A stretch of DNA of 64,000 nt from Gigaspora margarita (GCA_009809945.1 WTPW01001542.1:73151-137150); one strand, 5' to 3'; shown: positions 43,096-55,824, counted from the first letter of the stretch. The notes: generated from the letters alone by a model not told the origin. Program-made: numbers and translations.

Positions 43096-43706
43096 TCTTG
43101 AACTAGTCTAAGGGAAGTGACAAAAATCAGGTAATTTTTTAGAGGGGAAGAGGGGTAAAAAATGTTGAAATTACATATAGAAACCTGACCAAACATATCG
43201 GCGGATTTGTAAAATTACTATGAAAATTTTCAAATATTTGACAAAAAATAACCTGTGACCTACTGGTCCATTTTAGATGCTTTTACTGCCAAAATGACCA
43301 TCTCGATGAGACGATTCTAAAGAGCCTAATATCATTAAAATCTGATCACAGAATCCTGAGAACGCTAACATTTTGTTTACATCGGGTATTACCGGATAGG
43401 TTTTACTTAGTAAAACCCATCTGGTAATACCCGATGTAAACAAAACATTAGCGTTCTCAGGATTCTGTGATCAGATTTTAATGATATCAGGCTCTTTAGA
43501 ATTGTCTCATCGAGATGGTCATTTTGGTAGTAAAAGCATCTAAAATGGACCAGTAGGTCACAGGTTATTCTTTGTCAAATATTTGAAAATTTTCATAGTA
43601 ATTTCGCAAATCCGCCGATATGATCTATATTAAGAAGGGGGGAGAAGGGATAGGCCTCTACTAAAAAATAATTAGGTGATTAATAACATGGCCCTAAGCA
43701 GTTCAT
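43096..43706. mobile_element. GTGACAAAAATCAG-ended MITE carrying a palindrome insertion
   Basis: The outer part (43096-43192 plus 43624-43706) matches, as one continuous 150 bp sequence, the inverted copy at 55825-55975. That copy lacks the central 43193-43623 segment, so the outer element existed first and was then interrupted. Ends: AGTGACAAAAATCAGGTAAT at left, AATAACATGGCCCTA at right. Confidence 0.75.
43193..43623. mobile_element. Young 430 bp palindrome, about 95 percent arm identity
   Basis: Starts CATATCGGCGGATTTG and ends CAAATCCGCCGATATG; the arms pair over more than 200 bp to a short centre (about 43399-43412, TTTTACTTAGTAAAA). Only a few mismatches separate the arms. Arm modules (CCATTTTAGATGCTTTTACT, GATGAGACGATTCTAA, CTGATCACAGAATCC) are versions of those in the 1793-3025 palindrome. 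Comparison with the uninterrupted copy at 55825-55975 places the junction at CCTGACCAAA / ATCTATATT, with at most one or two duplicated bases. Confidence 0.85.
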
Positions 43707-44119
43707 GGTTCATAAATTAGAGCTATAACCTTTTATAACCTATATGATTTATATGACTTATAACTAGAGCTACAGACATTTAGAAGGTCCAAAGTAGTAC
43801 ATTACTCTTCATATCATATAAAATTTATATATAATTATATTAAATGTCACATCACATACGTCACATCAAATGTCATAGTATATGTTCATTGATATTCTAA
43901 TATCTGCAGCTCTACTTATAACTATATGACCAGTTATATAAGCAGAATATATGGTTTCATGACCTTAAGATATAAACTTAATTTAGACCAGTATTATAAA
44001 ATTAGCCCAAATTAATAAGTTGTTTTTAAAAAATTTAATCAAAAAAATTTACTATTAGATTTTGCTAATAAATTAGTTAGAAAACAAAGCTTTAATAATA
44101 AAAAAAATTTTATAAATAG

Positions 44120-44300
44120 AAAATATAAATTTGTTGCATCTGTGATATATTGTATCTATGATTTTGACCACTCAAATTGTACAATTTTGTAGAAAAATTT
44201 TTTTAAAAAAATTAAAAATTTTACTTAGTAAAATATAAAATAAATAAGTATTAACAAACCATATAGTGTAAAATTTTATTCTAAACAACTTTTAAAATAT
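44120..44300. repeat. Dispersed repeat S, copy 1
   Basis: Words TTTGTTGCA.CTGTGA, CAAATTG.ACAATTTTGTAGA, AAAAATTTTTTTAAAAA and TTTATTCTAAACAACTTTT run in the same order as at 61795-61975, same orientation. No coding content. Confidence 0.6.
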
Positions 44301-44329
44301 AATATCACCAAAATTTGTACCAAGATTAC

Positions 44330-44590
44330 TATTAATTTTTATCGGCTATTGGATGGTAATTGATTTAAATCCCTTCTGACAATAATTATTGATTAAGATA
44401 GTAATCATAATAATTGATAGATATTAGCAAAATTTATATATAGATATATATATTGATTACTAACCAGGTAAGATATATATCAATACTAAACACTCCTGCC
44501 GATTTTTATCAATTGCAAATTTTTAAACGTTTTACAGGTTTTGCAAGTTTTTGCAAGGTTTTGCAACTTATATAAAATTATATATATATT
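44330..44590. repeat. Solo end of the modular element family (copy A type)
   Basis: CACCAAAATTTGTACCAAGA then GATTACTA..TTATCGGCTATTGG and AAATCCCTTCTGAC mirror the right end of copy A (11760-11905). The next stretch (TTTTACAGGTTTTGCAAG) is the start of the family interior. The rest of the element is missing. Confidence 0.5.
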
Positions 44591-44659
44591 TTTTTGGGGG
44601 TTTACAACTGTGACTATGTCTAAATTCTTTATTAATTTAATGAAAGTTAGGCTTTCGTA

Positions 44660-44826
44660 TGAGCCGGGTAGGGCCAGGTACTAGTGGTACCCTAACCCTG
44701 CCTGTTTGTATAAGGCCTATTTGAAGCTCTACCCTTACTCTAGAGCTCAGGTTTTAATACCCGTGCCTGGCCCATTAGGATACAGGTACCCTTTGATAGG
44801 TGCCAGGTACTGGTAGTACCCTAACT
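44660..44826. repeat. GGTACCCTAACCCTGCC repeat, copy 1
   Basis: Partly palindromic (CCAGGTACTAGTGGTACCCT near the left, CCAGGTACTGGTAGTACCCT near the right), with CTACCCTTACTCTAGAGCTC in the middle. The middle recurs at 45140-45240 (degenerate) and at 48855-49026, all in the same orientation, so direct copies lie on both sides of hAT pseudogene 2. TTAGGG-like words here are part of the repeat, not telomere. Confidence 0.6.
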
Positions 44827-45429
44827 CTGCATCCACATATTTGCGCGAGTAATACAAACTCCTAGAGAAGAAATAGCCAATTGAAGAGTGCAAATTTTGA
44901 CTGTTTCAGATCTACTTGACAAAGAATCCAAACATATATAAAAGAAAAAAAAGCAAAAATATGCAAAAACTAATATTTAAATGCACTAATTAAAAAATGA
45001 CGGAATGAAAATTTACATATATTAAGTATCTAACTCTATAGACTCTAATGTTAAGTCTAATGCTAACTTTTTATTTCACACTTAGTTTATTTACCAAATC
45101 GGATTTTCTTTTTTTGATTTGTATTACCTGCGTATATAAGTAAAATGCTCTAACCTACCTGTCTAAATAAAGACACAATTATTTGAACTCTACTTTTACT
45201 TTAGAGCTCAGAATTTAGTACCCATATACAGTCCATATAAATTAGTATATCCTCTGAACTACTCACAGGATAGACTAGCTAATGCTTTGAATAACTAACT
45301 AATTTTAAAAAAAATTGATACAAAATATTGTTTTAAAAATAAAATTTAATAAGACTTAAGTGATGTTGTTTAATATAAACAAATACACTTAAAAAGCTTT
45401 TATATTATTGTATTTTAATATATTATCAA

Positions 45430-45690
45430 AAATAAGCACCCTCTTTTTATTATAAGGGGTGCTTATTTTTGGAAACAAATTATTCATTTTCTATTTTTGG
45501 TTACCAAGGCAATCCCGATAGTAACAAGAAAAGACTGGTATATGCAACTCCCTGATGATAACACTGCAAAGTAATTTAATGAGTTACTGGTTTACTAATA
45601 TAACTGTAATTATATATTTATTTTAAAGGGGTGCTTATTTTCAAATATAATATAATATAATACAAATCAAGGGGGTGCTTATTTTCAGTA
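45430..45690. repeat. GGGGTGCTTATTTT inverted repeats
   Basis: AATAAGCACCCTC at 45431 is mirrored by GGGGTGCTTATTTTTGGAAA at 45461. Two more direct GGGGTGCTTATTTTC words lie near 45607 and 45672. The TTTTTGGAAAC end resembles the extended terminus of the 336 bp MITE family (copy 3). Confidence 0.5.
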
Positions 45691-45798
45691 ATATATGTAG
45701 TCGCAATTAAAAAAAATTAAAACTTTATACTACTGTATATACTTAACGTTTATTAAAATTGCACTTTATTAGCAAGTCCTATAACAAGTTCATAAATT

Positions 45799-48348
45799 TT
45801 AATTAAATTTTGATAAAACCTCGAACCAATTTCTTTGACACATTAATGCAGTTATTGTGTCTGGGTCCAATAAGGTACAACAATCATCAATAATACGGCC
45901 TGCACAACTGAACGCTTGTTCAGAAGCAACACTTGTTGCTGGTATAGAAAGAAAGTCCCAAGCCATTGCAAATAAAGTAAAAAACTTGCCTTTGTTACAT
46001 TTTCACCATTCAAAAACATTGGTAGTTCTTATAGCAATTTGATTGTTCAAATATTGTCTTACTTCATAAAGTAGATTATTTTGACTAACTCATGTTTGGT
46101 TTGTTGCATATTCAAAAAAATTGTCAACATAATCCTCATCATTTTTAGCATCAACAATAATCTTATTACTATTTAAATGTTCAACAGTTGATAAGGAATA
46201 ATACATGCTAAAATATATATCATCAAATCTAATTTTTTAAACATTAGTATAATTAAAATATATAAAGCAAATTTATTGAACATTAATAAATATACCTTGC
46301 TTGAATATCTTGTAATTTTTCATCAAGATCATAATGTTCTAACTTTTCCTTTTCATGATAGTAATATNCAATAAATTGCATTTTGTAACGAGGATCAAGA
46401 ATGCATGCAATCATATGTAAAATGCTACAGTTTTCCCAATACTTATTAAACTTTCTTATCATAAGGTGATGCATATTATGAATAAAATCACTGGTATGAA
46501 ATTTCATACTTAAAAGATGAGCACGAATATTCCAAATTGAAGCAAAAGTATGATTAAGAGTTGGGTAAGAACTTGCTGATGCTTTTAAAGTATCTATTTT
46601 TATTAAAAATAAAAAAAAAGTATAAAACAATTAATTTGCAACTTTAGATGGCCATTCAATATGCACTGGCCTATTTATTAGCAGTTTTATACAAAAAACT
46701 TACAATCATAAAATGGTCTTAAAATACTACATATTGCTTCAGTTTTCTCCATTCATCATCATCAGGTATATCAAAGAATGTCTTATTTCTATCTTTCATC
46801 CTAATAATTATATTCTTAATTCTAATTACTGATTGCAATATCAGATATATGGAGTTCCACTGAGTCTCACAATCCAATAGTGGAATTACAGGTTTTATGC
46901 ATTCAGATTCACAAATATCTAAGAATATTTGATGTCGTTTTGGTGATGTGTATATTGCTTTGGCACAACTACAAACCTAAACAAATTTGTCAAATTATTA
47001 TTCTTATATACTCTTTAATTAAACTTAATATAATTTGATTAAGCTTTTAATAATTATTTCTTTTTTTTTACCTTTTTAGTAACCTCTGATATTCCTTTCA
47101 AACCATCTTTTACAATAATGTTTAATATGTGAGCAAAACAACAATTATGAAAAAGTTCTTTGTCAATATCTATAAATAAGCTATAAGAAAATTATTAGCT
47201 AGTTCACGGATTGCAACATCATTCGAAGCTGCATTGTCAAGAGCAATAGTTTGTAGCTATAATAAATTAAAAAGTTATAATATATATTGTTAATTTACAA
47301 ATCTACCAAACCCTAACCTTAAAGTGACCCTAATTCTAAATTATAGTAATAAATTATCTAGTTATCTTAGTGTAATGGACCATTTATCTATTTCAGTCTT
47401 TATACAATTGGCAATATTGATACCAGTGTGAGAATAAGGAATTAATATGAATAACAGTAGAATAGAAATAAGGTTCCATTTTTTATCAAGAAAATGAGCA
47501 GTAATTGCCAGATATCCAAGTTGTTGAAGTGACGTCCAGCAATTACAGGTAAGAGAGATTTTGGCTTCAACATTTTGAAGTATGTTCTTAATTAGCATCT
47601 TTCTTTTATTATAAGTATTCATAATATCTTGTTTTATTGAGTCAGTACTAATAGTGAAATCAGGCAATAGTTCCTTAATAAGCTTACGAAAACCCAGTCC
47701 CTCTACGAATTGAAAACTTAGCTCATCCAAAATTACTATATCAGCTACGTCTTTTTGGTTTGCCTCTTTTGTAGATGTTTGCTTTGTATTAAACTTCAAT
47801 TTTGTTTGGCCATTAGCCCCTAAATCAAACCTATTAGTCCCTGAATTCAATAATGATTTTTTGTATTTTTGACAAGAATCAAGGTGGCGCCAAAGGTGTG
47901 ATGTTCCGGTTCCCTTTTTATGACTAAGTTTTTTATTGCAATGTTTATATTTGGCTTTTCGTTCTTCTTTTAATAGAAAAAAATGGTTCCAAATAGGGGA
48001 TATATTATTCGATGATGTGATTTGACTGGTGGGTTGACCGATGGTTTGGCTGGTAGTTTGACTGTTGGTTTGGCTGGTGGTTTGAATGATCATTTCACTA
48101 GTAATTTCACTAATAGTTTCGCTGATGGTTTTATTGATGATTTTGCTAACACTAGTGATTCCTATAATGGTTTTACTGGTGGCTCCACTAATGTTTTTAT
48201 AATTAGAGGTTGGAAAAGTGGTTAAGCTAGTAACCAAGTTAACATTTATTGCTATATCATCAACCTCCATCATTATATTATTAATATCATTAATATTAAT
48301 GCTATAATTATCATCATAACTCTTAACATTGTCCATAAAGACATTCAT
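45799..48348 (-). pseudogene. BED-finger hAT transposase, inactivated copy 2
   Basis: Read on the minus strand, traceable exons are about 48348-47371, 47256-47072, 46976-46704, 46597-46296 and 46207-45799. Exon 1 has a Thr/Ser/Gln repeat at about residues 80-113, a BED finger (SPIWNHFFL ... YKHCNKKL ... LWRHLDSC) and CNCWTSLQQLGYLAITAHFLD. Exon 2 has ALDNAASNDVAIREL, a frameshift, then CCFAHILNIIVKDGLKG; exon 3 has CETQWNSIYLIL; exon 5 has the dimerisation block FLSIPATSVASEQAFS. Defects: the first donor reads CTAAGA instead of GTAAGA, plus the exon 2 frameshift, a TAA in exon 3, and TGA stops at 46092-46090 and 46005-46003, the latter in EW-stop-K, where copy 1 reads EWWK. It differs in sequence from copy 1, so they are separate lineages. 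One ambiguous base at 46369. Confidence 0.85.
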
Positions 48349-48489
48349 AGTATTTATAGTTTTATATTGATAGCAAATGCTATGGTATTAATGGTATTAA
48401 CACAGTATTGATAGCTTTTAACTTTCCTGCATAATTTTATAGTAATAAAAAGTCACAACAATACAGTTAATTTTGCCTTACTAGAACTT

Positions 48490-48715
48490 GGTAAGTAGTG
48501 TGTTGGTAATAATATGTTGGTAGTTTAGTGTGTTGGTAGCTCAGTGCGTTGGTTGCTCAGTGCGTTGGTAGTTTGTACGTTGGTAGCTCAATATTGATAA
48601 TTAGTGCATTGGCATTGGTAGTATGTTGTTATTTAGTGTGTTAGTGTTAGTAGTTTAGTATGTTGGTAATTAATATGTTGGTATTAGTATGTTGGTAGAC
48701 GCATGTGTTGTAAAA
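48490..48715. repeat. GTTGGTAG(C/T)TCAGTGTGTTGG-type minisatellite
   Basis: Imperfect tandem units of about 12-20 bp centred on GTGTGTTGGTAG / GCTCAGTGCGTTGG. It lies just upstream of the minus-strand start of hAT pseudogene 2, so it may have been part of its 5' sub-terminal region. Confidence 0.65.
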
Positions 48716-48854
48716 AAATATCAGATTCATACTTATATAGATAAGCTTGTGAAACATACCTGATATATCGTTAAAGAAATTTTTTTGTTAATAATCGACA
48801 TATTAATAGATTCTTGATTATGATTAGTTGGTTGTCATATGTAAGTTTAGTAGT

Positions 48855-49026
48855 GAGTACCTGTAGGGCACAAGGGTAGGGTATGGTTTTCCTCTAGCCC
48901 TACCTGTCTATATAAGAGCTTGATACTTTGGGCCCTTACCCTTACCCTAGAGCTCAAAAATTAATACCCTAGCCCGGCTTGCATGGTACTACCTGTAGGG
49001 TACCTGTGGGTAGTCCAAGCCCTTGT
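48855..49026. repeat. GGTACCCTAACCCTGCC repeat, copy 2
   Basis: CTAGCCCTACCTGTCTATATA then CCCTTACCCTAGAGCTCA and TTAATACCC follow the order seen at 44690-44760. Direct orientation relative to copy 1. Confidence 0.6.
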
Positions 49027-49029
49027 AGA

Positions 49030-50500
49030 AGCCTAATAAAAGTAATAATACACATATGTATAGTAAATTTACTAACTATATAATAAATTAGTGTTGTTGA
49101 CTAGAAGCTGGAACTTCACTGGATGTTCAGATAATTCTAGTGTTCTAGTAGTTCCAGTGAAGTTTTTACTAAAGGAGATTATTTCGTTAGAACCAGTATA
49201 ATATTAGCCAATCAAAATATGAATAAGAATTAAGATTATTGTATATATATGATATGTATGTTAGCTAATCAGTTGCAAGTAGAGATATTAAAAGTTCAGA
49301 GAAAGTTGAGTTTTTATTAAAGTCAAGCTTGGAACTCAACTCACATTACAAATATAACAATAAGCATACTTTTGTATGCATATGCATTTACTATTTAATA
49401 TACAAGATGCATATGCAATACAAGTCAAGTTCTAAATTTAACTCAGAACCGAACTTTAATAAAATCTCAACTCTTTAAATTGAGTCAAACTTTTAGCATT
49501 CCTAGTTGCAAACTTTTATTTTGCTATTGAATGACTAATGTCTAAATTATATACCATCTGATCCTTGCTTCTATATAACTATCATCTCGACAAACCACTT
49601 TAGAAAACTTACTAGGTAGGGAGGGAGGGTTGATGTAGCCAGAACTAAAATCAGTTTCACAGAAGAAAAAAGTTTATCTTACTCATGAACCTCAACAATA
49701 CTAAAATATACTTTGAACTAGTGATCCTGGTCAATCAAAATTTTTTGACTAGCAAAGTCAATCAAATTTTATTAGCTTAGTTGGCCTAGCCGAAAAATTT
49801 GCAATTTGATCAAAAAGATATTTTATTATGCTTTTCAAAAATTTATTAAATTAAAACTGCCAGGTTTGATTTTTAATTTGCTAAATTTAGTAAAAAGCTT
49901 ATATCTTATATTATATATTAAAGGAGTATCATGTGCCAAGTACTATTCAAAGTTATATTTTTGGTGCGTATTATATTTAAAACAGATACAATAAAGGTTT
50001 TATAATTTACTGCTATAGCCACCCTTTCACATGACTAGTTATTTACTATATTTATATATGATATAGTAAACTTTATATGTTTATTTATATATATCAAAAA
50101 AAATATACAATAAATACCAATTTACCTAATACTAACCTAACTAAAGATGTGCTATCATGCACTTATCAATGCGAAGTGTTAATTGTTATATGACTAATTG
50201 TCTAAGTTAAAATATATGCTTTTATACTAATAAATGCGTGATGACACATCTCTAAACCAACCCTAACCTATCCAATACTACCTCTAACCCAACCCTAACC
50301 TATTCGATACTAATTCTAATCCAACCAATTCGATACTAACTCTGATCTAACAATATAAAAGTCTCTAAGGATGCTTTTTCCAATAGATCGAAAATAAAAC
50401 TGCAATCAGCCAAAAATTGAATAAACTAATCAGGTGAGATACTATTTGACAAGTAATAAAAGCTATTGTTTCATATAACAGGCTGCTAATAAAAAATATG
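49030..50500. other. Spacer with small repeats
   Basis: 49110-49180 has CTTCACTGGA/TTCCAGTGAAG mirrored words. 50250-50345 is a short direct repeat of AACC(C/T)AACCCTAACCTAT-(C/T)-CGATACTA. The short open frame 49806-49994 is featureless. Confidence 0.45.
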
Positions 50501-50514
50501 ATATTAGTTTTTGG

Positions 50515-50672
50515 GATTAGAGTTAAAAAGAACAAACAAAAGCCTTCAGATACTATCAAAAAATTAGCCAATACGGGTTCTGCTAATGAAACATATTGTA
50601 ATCAATATGTTGCAAAAGATAAGCATATGGCCTTCATTTATTATCAAAAATTAGCTGACATAGGAGGCTTCA
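50515..50672 (+). pseudogene. Sel1-like repeat fragment
   Basis: The frame reads GIRVKKNKQKPSDTIKKLAN then VAKDKHMAFIYYQKLADIGG. Both match the Sel1 consensus (G-x-G-V-x-K-x4-A-x2-Y-x2-A-x2-G), with some positions replaced and a short deletion between the two units. The same frame then degrades into unrelated sequence. In Glomeromycotina such repeats usually sit beside a kinase domain; the kinase remnant at 9246-9635 is 41 kb away, so a link is speculative. Confidence 0.65.
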
Positions 50673-50759
50673 TGCTTGAAGTTGCAACTTCAGTGCCTGA
50701 AGTTGTCTTGCTTAAAATGCTAATTAATATATTTTAGCTTCTTTCAATGCAGCTAAGGT

Positions 50760-51650
50760 TGCAACTTCAACATATAAAAAACTTTAAGCACAACTACATG
50801 GTGCAACTAATTAGACTAGCACCAAAAATCTAATAATGTCCAAAGTGCAATGCTTCTTATGACGATTCTAAAAGTGACAACTTTGGTAACTACAAAAACA
50901 GTGGTTTCAACAATGATTTAAAAAAAAACCTATAGAACTGATCATATTTGTGAGAAAAAAATTTTTTACTTATAAAATCGGCTAGCTTATTTTAGAAAAA
51001 ATCGACTGATCAGATCAAAAAATCAGCTTAGCTAATTTTTTGAATTTTGGCCAGGATTACTATTTTGAACAATTATGCAATAATTATTTCATACTTACTC
51101 TTTAATCCACTTAAACAATACTGTACCTTACTTTTATACTTACATTCCTTGATTGACTATCGATCAATCAATCGATCGAATATATAATTATAAAAGGTTT
51201 GTCACATAATTGGGTCTGCCTCGATAATTATGTATTGAGCAGACTTTAACGAATTTAAAGAGAAGATATACCAATACAGCATATACGTGACTAATTTCTA
51301 ATGCTAATTCTAACGCTAGCTCTAACCCTAACTCTAATACCGGTCTTGCTATATCAATTAGTTTTATGCTGGCCATTTTGCTGTGCATTTAGTCACATGT
51401 ATGCTATATTGGTATATTTTTCCAATTTAAATTTTATTTGACTTGTTAGATTCACTGGACTGCACTGAACTTTACTGAATCTCACTGGAACTTCCATCTA
51501 GTAGTAAAAAAAAATATAACTAGAAGGGCTTAGTGACAACTTATCACTAGAACCTATATATGTTCCAGTTACATTTAGTTAGTACTAGTGACCCTTCCAG
51601 TTTCAATGATCTTCACTGGACCGATCTTTTAACAATACTGTAATAGAACC
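50760..51650. other. Spacer with TCACTGGA mirror repeats
   Basis: 51449-51625 has ATTCACTGGACTGCACTGAA and CTTCCAGTTTCAATGATCTTCACTGGAC-like words, imperfectly self-complementary. The minus open frame 51188-51388 is a GAG/TAGC repeat artefact (LELGLELALELALEIS). Confidence 0.4.
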
Positions 51651-52339
51651 CTGAATAATATATATAGAGGTTATATTAGCTTTAATATAAACTTTTTGTA
51701 AATTTTATCTACTTTTTATTAGAGCTAATTAACCTTATTTTATAATATAAGCTTTAATATTTAAATAATTTATCCATTTAACAAATATAACAAATTCAAT
51801 TTTTTAAAAAAATTTTTTCAAAAAAAATTTTTCTCCAAAAAAAATTTTTTTCTATATTTTCTCTAAAAAAAAAATTTTCTTTTTTTTTTTTTTATTTGGT
51901 TATTCAAATTTTAAATATAAGGTATTATTTTATGACGATCCAAATTGATTAGATGAATTTTTACAAGAGATTTATTTTTGAATTATGTCACTATGGTAAC
52001 TCGTGATTAGCCAATAAAATTTGATCACATGATCAAATTCGATTGGTCGATTACATATACTTAAAAAATTTTATTAAAAAAAGAGTGTTAAAACTGGGTT
52101 TAATATATAAATAACCTGGTTTCCAAGTTCTAATTTATTTATGTTTATTAATTAATTTTTTTTAAATTTAATTAATTACCTGGGGGTTTTTTAATTTATT
52201 TAACAAATCATTTTTTTTATTAACTTATCAGTTTTTTTTAATTTATTAACTTAGTTTTTTTTTAATTTATTTAATTTATTTATTTAATTTATCAGCCTTT
52301 TTTTAATTTATTTAATTAATCGATTTTTCTTTTTTAGAA

Positions 52340-52967
52340 CTACATTAGCAAGCAAAATATTTTGTAATATATTTCAAAATATTTCAAAATATCAAATTTT
52401 TAAAATATAACGTAAATAATTTCAAAATATTTCGAAATATATTACAAAATATTTCAAACCCCTTTCAAAATATTTTAGGACTAGAAAACCAAGCTGGATT
52501 GGTAGATCAGTAACTTGGATCGCACATTAGACTGGTTTTTCGAAATAGTTTAAAATAGTTCGATAATGTTCAAATTTTGTGCTACAAAATCAGATTAGAT
52601 CTTTTGTTTATAATTAGATTTTTTATTTGTTTTTTTTTCACTTTTTTGTTTTTATTTCATTTTTTATTTTCATTTGTTTTTTGTTTTCATTTCATTTTTT
52701 TTGGTTTCATTTTGTTTTTTCAAATTTTTTTTTATTTATTTATTTTTTTTCCATTTTATTTTTATTTCGGCATTTTAAAAAACACCTTTGCAAGAAGACA
52801 AACAACTTTTTGAAACCTTGCGCAAGCCAACCCAAACTTCTGATACTTTGCAAGAACATATAACCGATATCGCTAGCAATTTCTAAATTTTCAAGAACAC
52901 TTCTTTAAAGAAACAAAGGTTTAGTTAGGACTTTATTTATTTTTTCATTTGACGTAATTTGTTTTTG

Positions 52968-53000
<33 letters not shown>

Positions 53001-54146
53001 GTTTTATTAATTTATTTTATTCTGGCACTTTGCGAGAAAAGGACCCTACTTCTTGGCACTTTGCAAAAAAACTAACCCAGACTTTTTTGGTACTTCACAA
53101 CTTTTTTGGCATTTTGCAAAAACATTAACTCAGCTTTCGCAATTTCTGAATTTGCAAGAATGCAAATTCTTACTTCAGAAAAATGAAGATTTTGGGCTTT
53201 GTTTATTCTTTTTTATTAGTTTGCTTACACTTTTGTTTTTTTGTTTGTTTTTTTTTTTACTTATTTTTTTTATTTTTATTTTATTTTATTTATTTCTAAC
53301 TTCTTCGATACTTTGCGACTTTTTTCAGCACTTTACAAAAACACTAGCTTTAACTTCTCTGCCACTTTGCAAGAACATATTAGCTTTCTCCGGCAATTTG
53401 CAAGAACACTAACACTTCTGAAAAATGGTTTTTTATTTTTTTTACTTCTTTGAAGTATTTAGAAAAAGAGAACAAAATGAAGGTTATTGCCAAAACAAAA
53501 GAAATAGCCAAAGCAAAAACAATAAAAAACAAAGAAGTGAAGATAATAGCTAACTATAGGATGAGCGAAAATAAGTGTGTAGGGCTAGTTTTGTATATAG
53601 TAATAGAAAAGATGCGACGAAGTATGAAAGTAGTTTAAAATAGTGCTAGATTTTTGTATATAGTAATAGAAATAGATGCGACGAAGTGCGAAAGTAGTTT
53701 AAAATATTTGTAATAATGTAAAATAATACTAATAATATAATATATAATAAAGTATATAATATTAATTAAAAATGTATTTTTAATAAATGTAAAATATAAT
53801 GTAATAATAATAAATAAATTGCAAAACCTTGCGAAAACCTGTAAAAAAGCATGATTATGTGAATATGTATATCGTTTATTTATTTTTTAAAAATTTGAAA
53901 ATTTGTGAATCAATGTGAAAACGTTACATAATATGCAAAATATTACCTTCTGCGACCCTTTTTTTTTATTTGATCTATTTTGCAATATTTTGCAATATAT
54001 TTTGAAATATTTTAAAATAATTTCTGTAATATAACCGTAATATAACGTAATTATATTACATAATATGCCATATCAACGTAAGATTTTTATTATATTATAG
54101 GCTAGAATATCTTATGTAAGATTATATATATATAATTCACTGATGT
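52340..54146 (+). mobile_element. Modular palindrome-ended element, copy D
   Basis: Same interior order as copy C but on the plus strand: ATTTCGAAATATATTACAAA, GATCGCACATTAGACTGG, AGATTAGATCTTTTGTTTAT, T-tracts, CACTTTGCAAGAACA units, and GCAAAACCTTGCGAAAACCT. The right end (about 54080-54146) has ATCTTATGTAAGATTATAT and CACTGATGTAAG, as in copy C; the left end has lost most of its TIR. Phe-rich plus frames (52577-53453) are artefacts of T-tracts. Confidence 0.6.
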
Positions 54147-54775
54147 AAGAAAACGAAATGAGAACAATAGCGAGAATAGTAGTCGAAAACAAGAAAGAAA
54201 ACAAATCGGGAATAACAACCAAACTGAGGACAAGAATGGCACTAAAGAACAAAATGATAAAGATGAGAAAAGAAGAAGAAAACGAAAGATGAAAACAAAT
54301 GATTCAAAGCCCTACTAGCAAAAAATTGCCAGAAACACATTAATAAAAATTTGAACACAAATAAAAATGACTCGACCATGAACAAAAAAAAAACTTACTA
54401 GAAGAATCTACCAAGAAACAACAAGAATTTCCAGAAAAACTACTGAAAAATGATTGAAAAATTACTGAAAACTGACAAAGATTAACACCAAGGTGAATAA
54501 ACCTACTGAAAATAACAAAGTATGGGAAGAACCATCTGAAAACTAACAAAACCTATTAAATGAACTCACCAAAAAATAAGAAAAACAATGAAGAAGAACC
54601 TACCTATTAAGAAATGACAAAGAACATTCATAAGAAACGACAAAGAACCTACTACCAAAACCAACAAACTTACCGAAAAAACTTGTAAAAATGATGAAAA
54701 AAATAGCCAAATACGAAGAACTTAATAGAAAAAACTACAAATTACCAAATTAATAAAAAATTTATATAACTTCAA

Positions 54776-54862
54776 GGCGCTAACTATGGCTCCAACTATG
54801 GCTCCAACTACGGCTCCAATAACAGTTTCAACAATGGCTCTAATGATGGCTCCAATGATAAT
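54776..54862. repeat. 12 bp GGCTCCAACTAT minisatellite
   Basis: About six or seven units of GGCTCCAACTAT/GGCTCCAATGAT with drift. Lies in an A-rich stretch (54150-54960) that contains no convincing gene, although it is purine-rich and partly open. Confidence 0.65.
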
Positions 54863-55574
54863 TTCATTAAAAAACTTTCAAGAATAACTAAAAATAATAT
54901 TAATGTTAGTAAAAAAAAAACAAAAATAAAAAAAAACAAAAAAATAAAATCTAATCTTATTTATATGATCGCCATGATTAGCTGATCATATAAGGGTCAC
55001 CATGGTGACAGGTCGCCATTTTAGCTTTTTCTTAAATATAATCTATCTAAAATTTATTAATTTATCTATTTTAAATAATATAACATTAAAGGCTTTTATC
55101 CACTTTTAAATATAACCTTTTGGCCAATAATTGCTTTTCAAATATAACATCTTAGTAAAAAAGTGACTTTTTTATTCAAAATTTTAATATAATCTTTATA
55201 TATATTATTCGGGTCCTATTATAATAAATATTCAATTCTGATTATTTTATCTATAGTCCAAATTTGTTACAATCCAAACACATATTCAATATAGACTTAT
55301 TTTTTCAAGTTTTAATCTTGAACAAACTGTCCTACCTAACTAACAAATTATAGTATTTCAGTAAAATACTATCAGAAGTTTGTGACTTGATCTTTACTAT
55401 ATCTCATAACTTTGGTTATTCAAATTGTAATTCCTAACTAACAGGTTCGATCTTGAAGGCTTTTGTTATACTGATCTATGATTGATCTGTATTAGATTAG
55501 TCAATTGATATCCTGGGTCCCTAGTACTACAGTGTTTTAGTTCTCTAATACAGTTAAGCTATATTATAAATTAA

Positions 55575-55656
55575 TGTTTGCTACCAATGAGATTTGAACT
55601 AATAATTTTTTGATTTGTGATCTTAGAGCATAACTGCTATGCCATTAACCCTGAAA
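55575..55656 (-). mobile_element. tRNA-like SINE head (family 3)
   Basis: On the minus strand TGGCATAGCAG matches the A-box pattern and AGTTCAAATCTC the B box about 45 bp downstream, in a sequence starting near AGGGTTAATGG. It is laid out like the SINE head at 36405, with considerable divergence. The body would extend toward lower coordinates, possibly to the T-run near 55300, but no TSD was confirmed. Cloverleaf pairing is too poor for a functional tRNA. Confidence 0.5.
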
Positions 55657-55824
55657 TTTAAATTTTATATTTATTTATTTATTATTATTATACATTATAT
55701 TACTAATTTTCAATTTGAGTTCTAATTTATTCTTATTCTACTTTTAATTTATAACTCTAACCCAAATAATACCAATCTAACAATAAATTAGCAGTAGCTA
55801 AATTTTTAAGCAATGCGCTAAGGG

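Larger units (their letters stand above)
51651..55228. mobile_element. Possible 3.6 kb TIR-bounded element hosting copy D
   Basis: AATAGAACCCTGAATAATAT (51651) is mirrored by ATATTATTCGGGTCCTATT (55205-55223), and the pairing continues over TATAGAGGTTATATTA, about 37 bp with a few mismatches. AT-rich arms follow on both sides. Modular copy D lies inside, so the outer ends would be older. No transposase frame. Confidence 0.45.

Noticed and set aside
44660..49026. LTR retrotransposon, because similar direct repeats lie on both sides of hAT pseudogene 2
   Set aside because: The repeats are only about 170 bp, diverged, partly palindromic, present a third time internally, and enclose a DNA transposase and no gag-pol.
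51188..51388. Leu-Glu repeat peptide on the minus strand
   Set aside because: It arises from a short TAGCTC/TAACGC simple repeat and has no further support.
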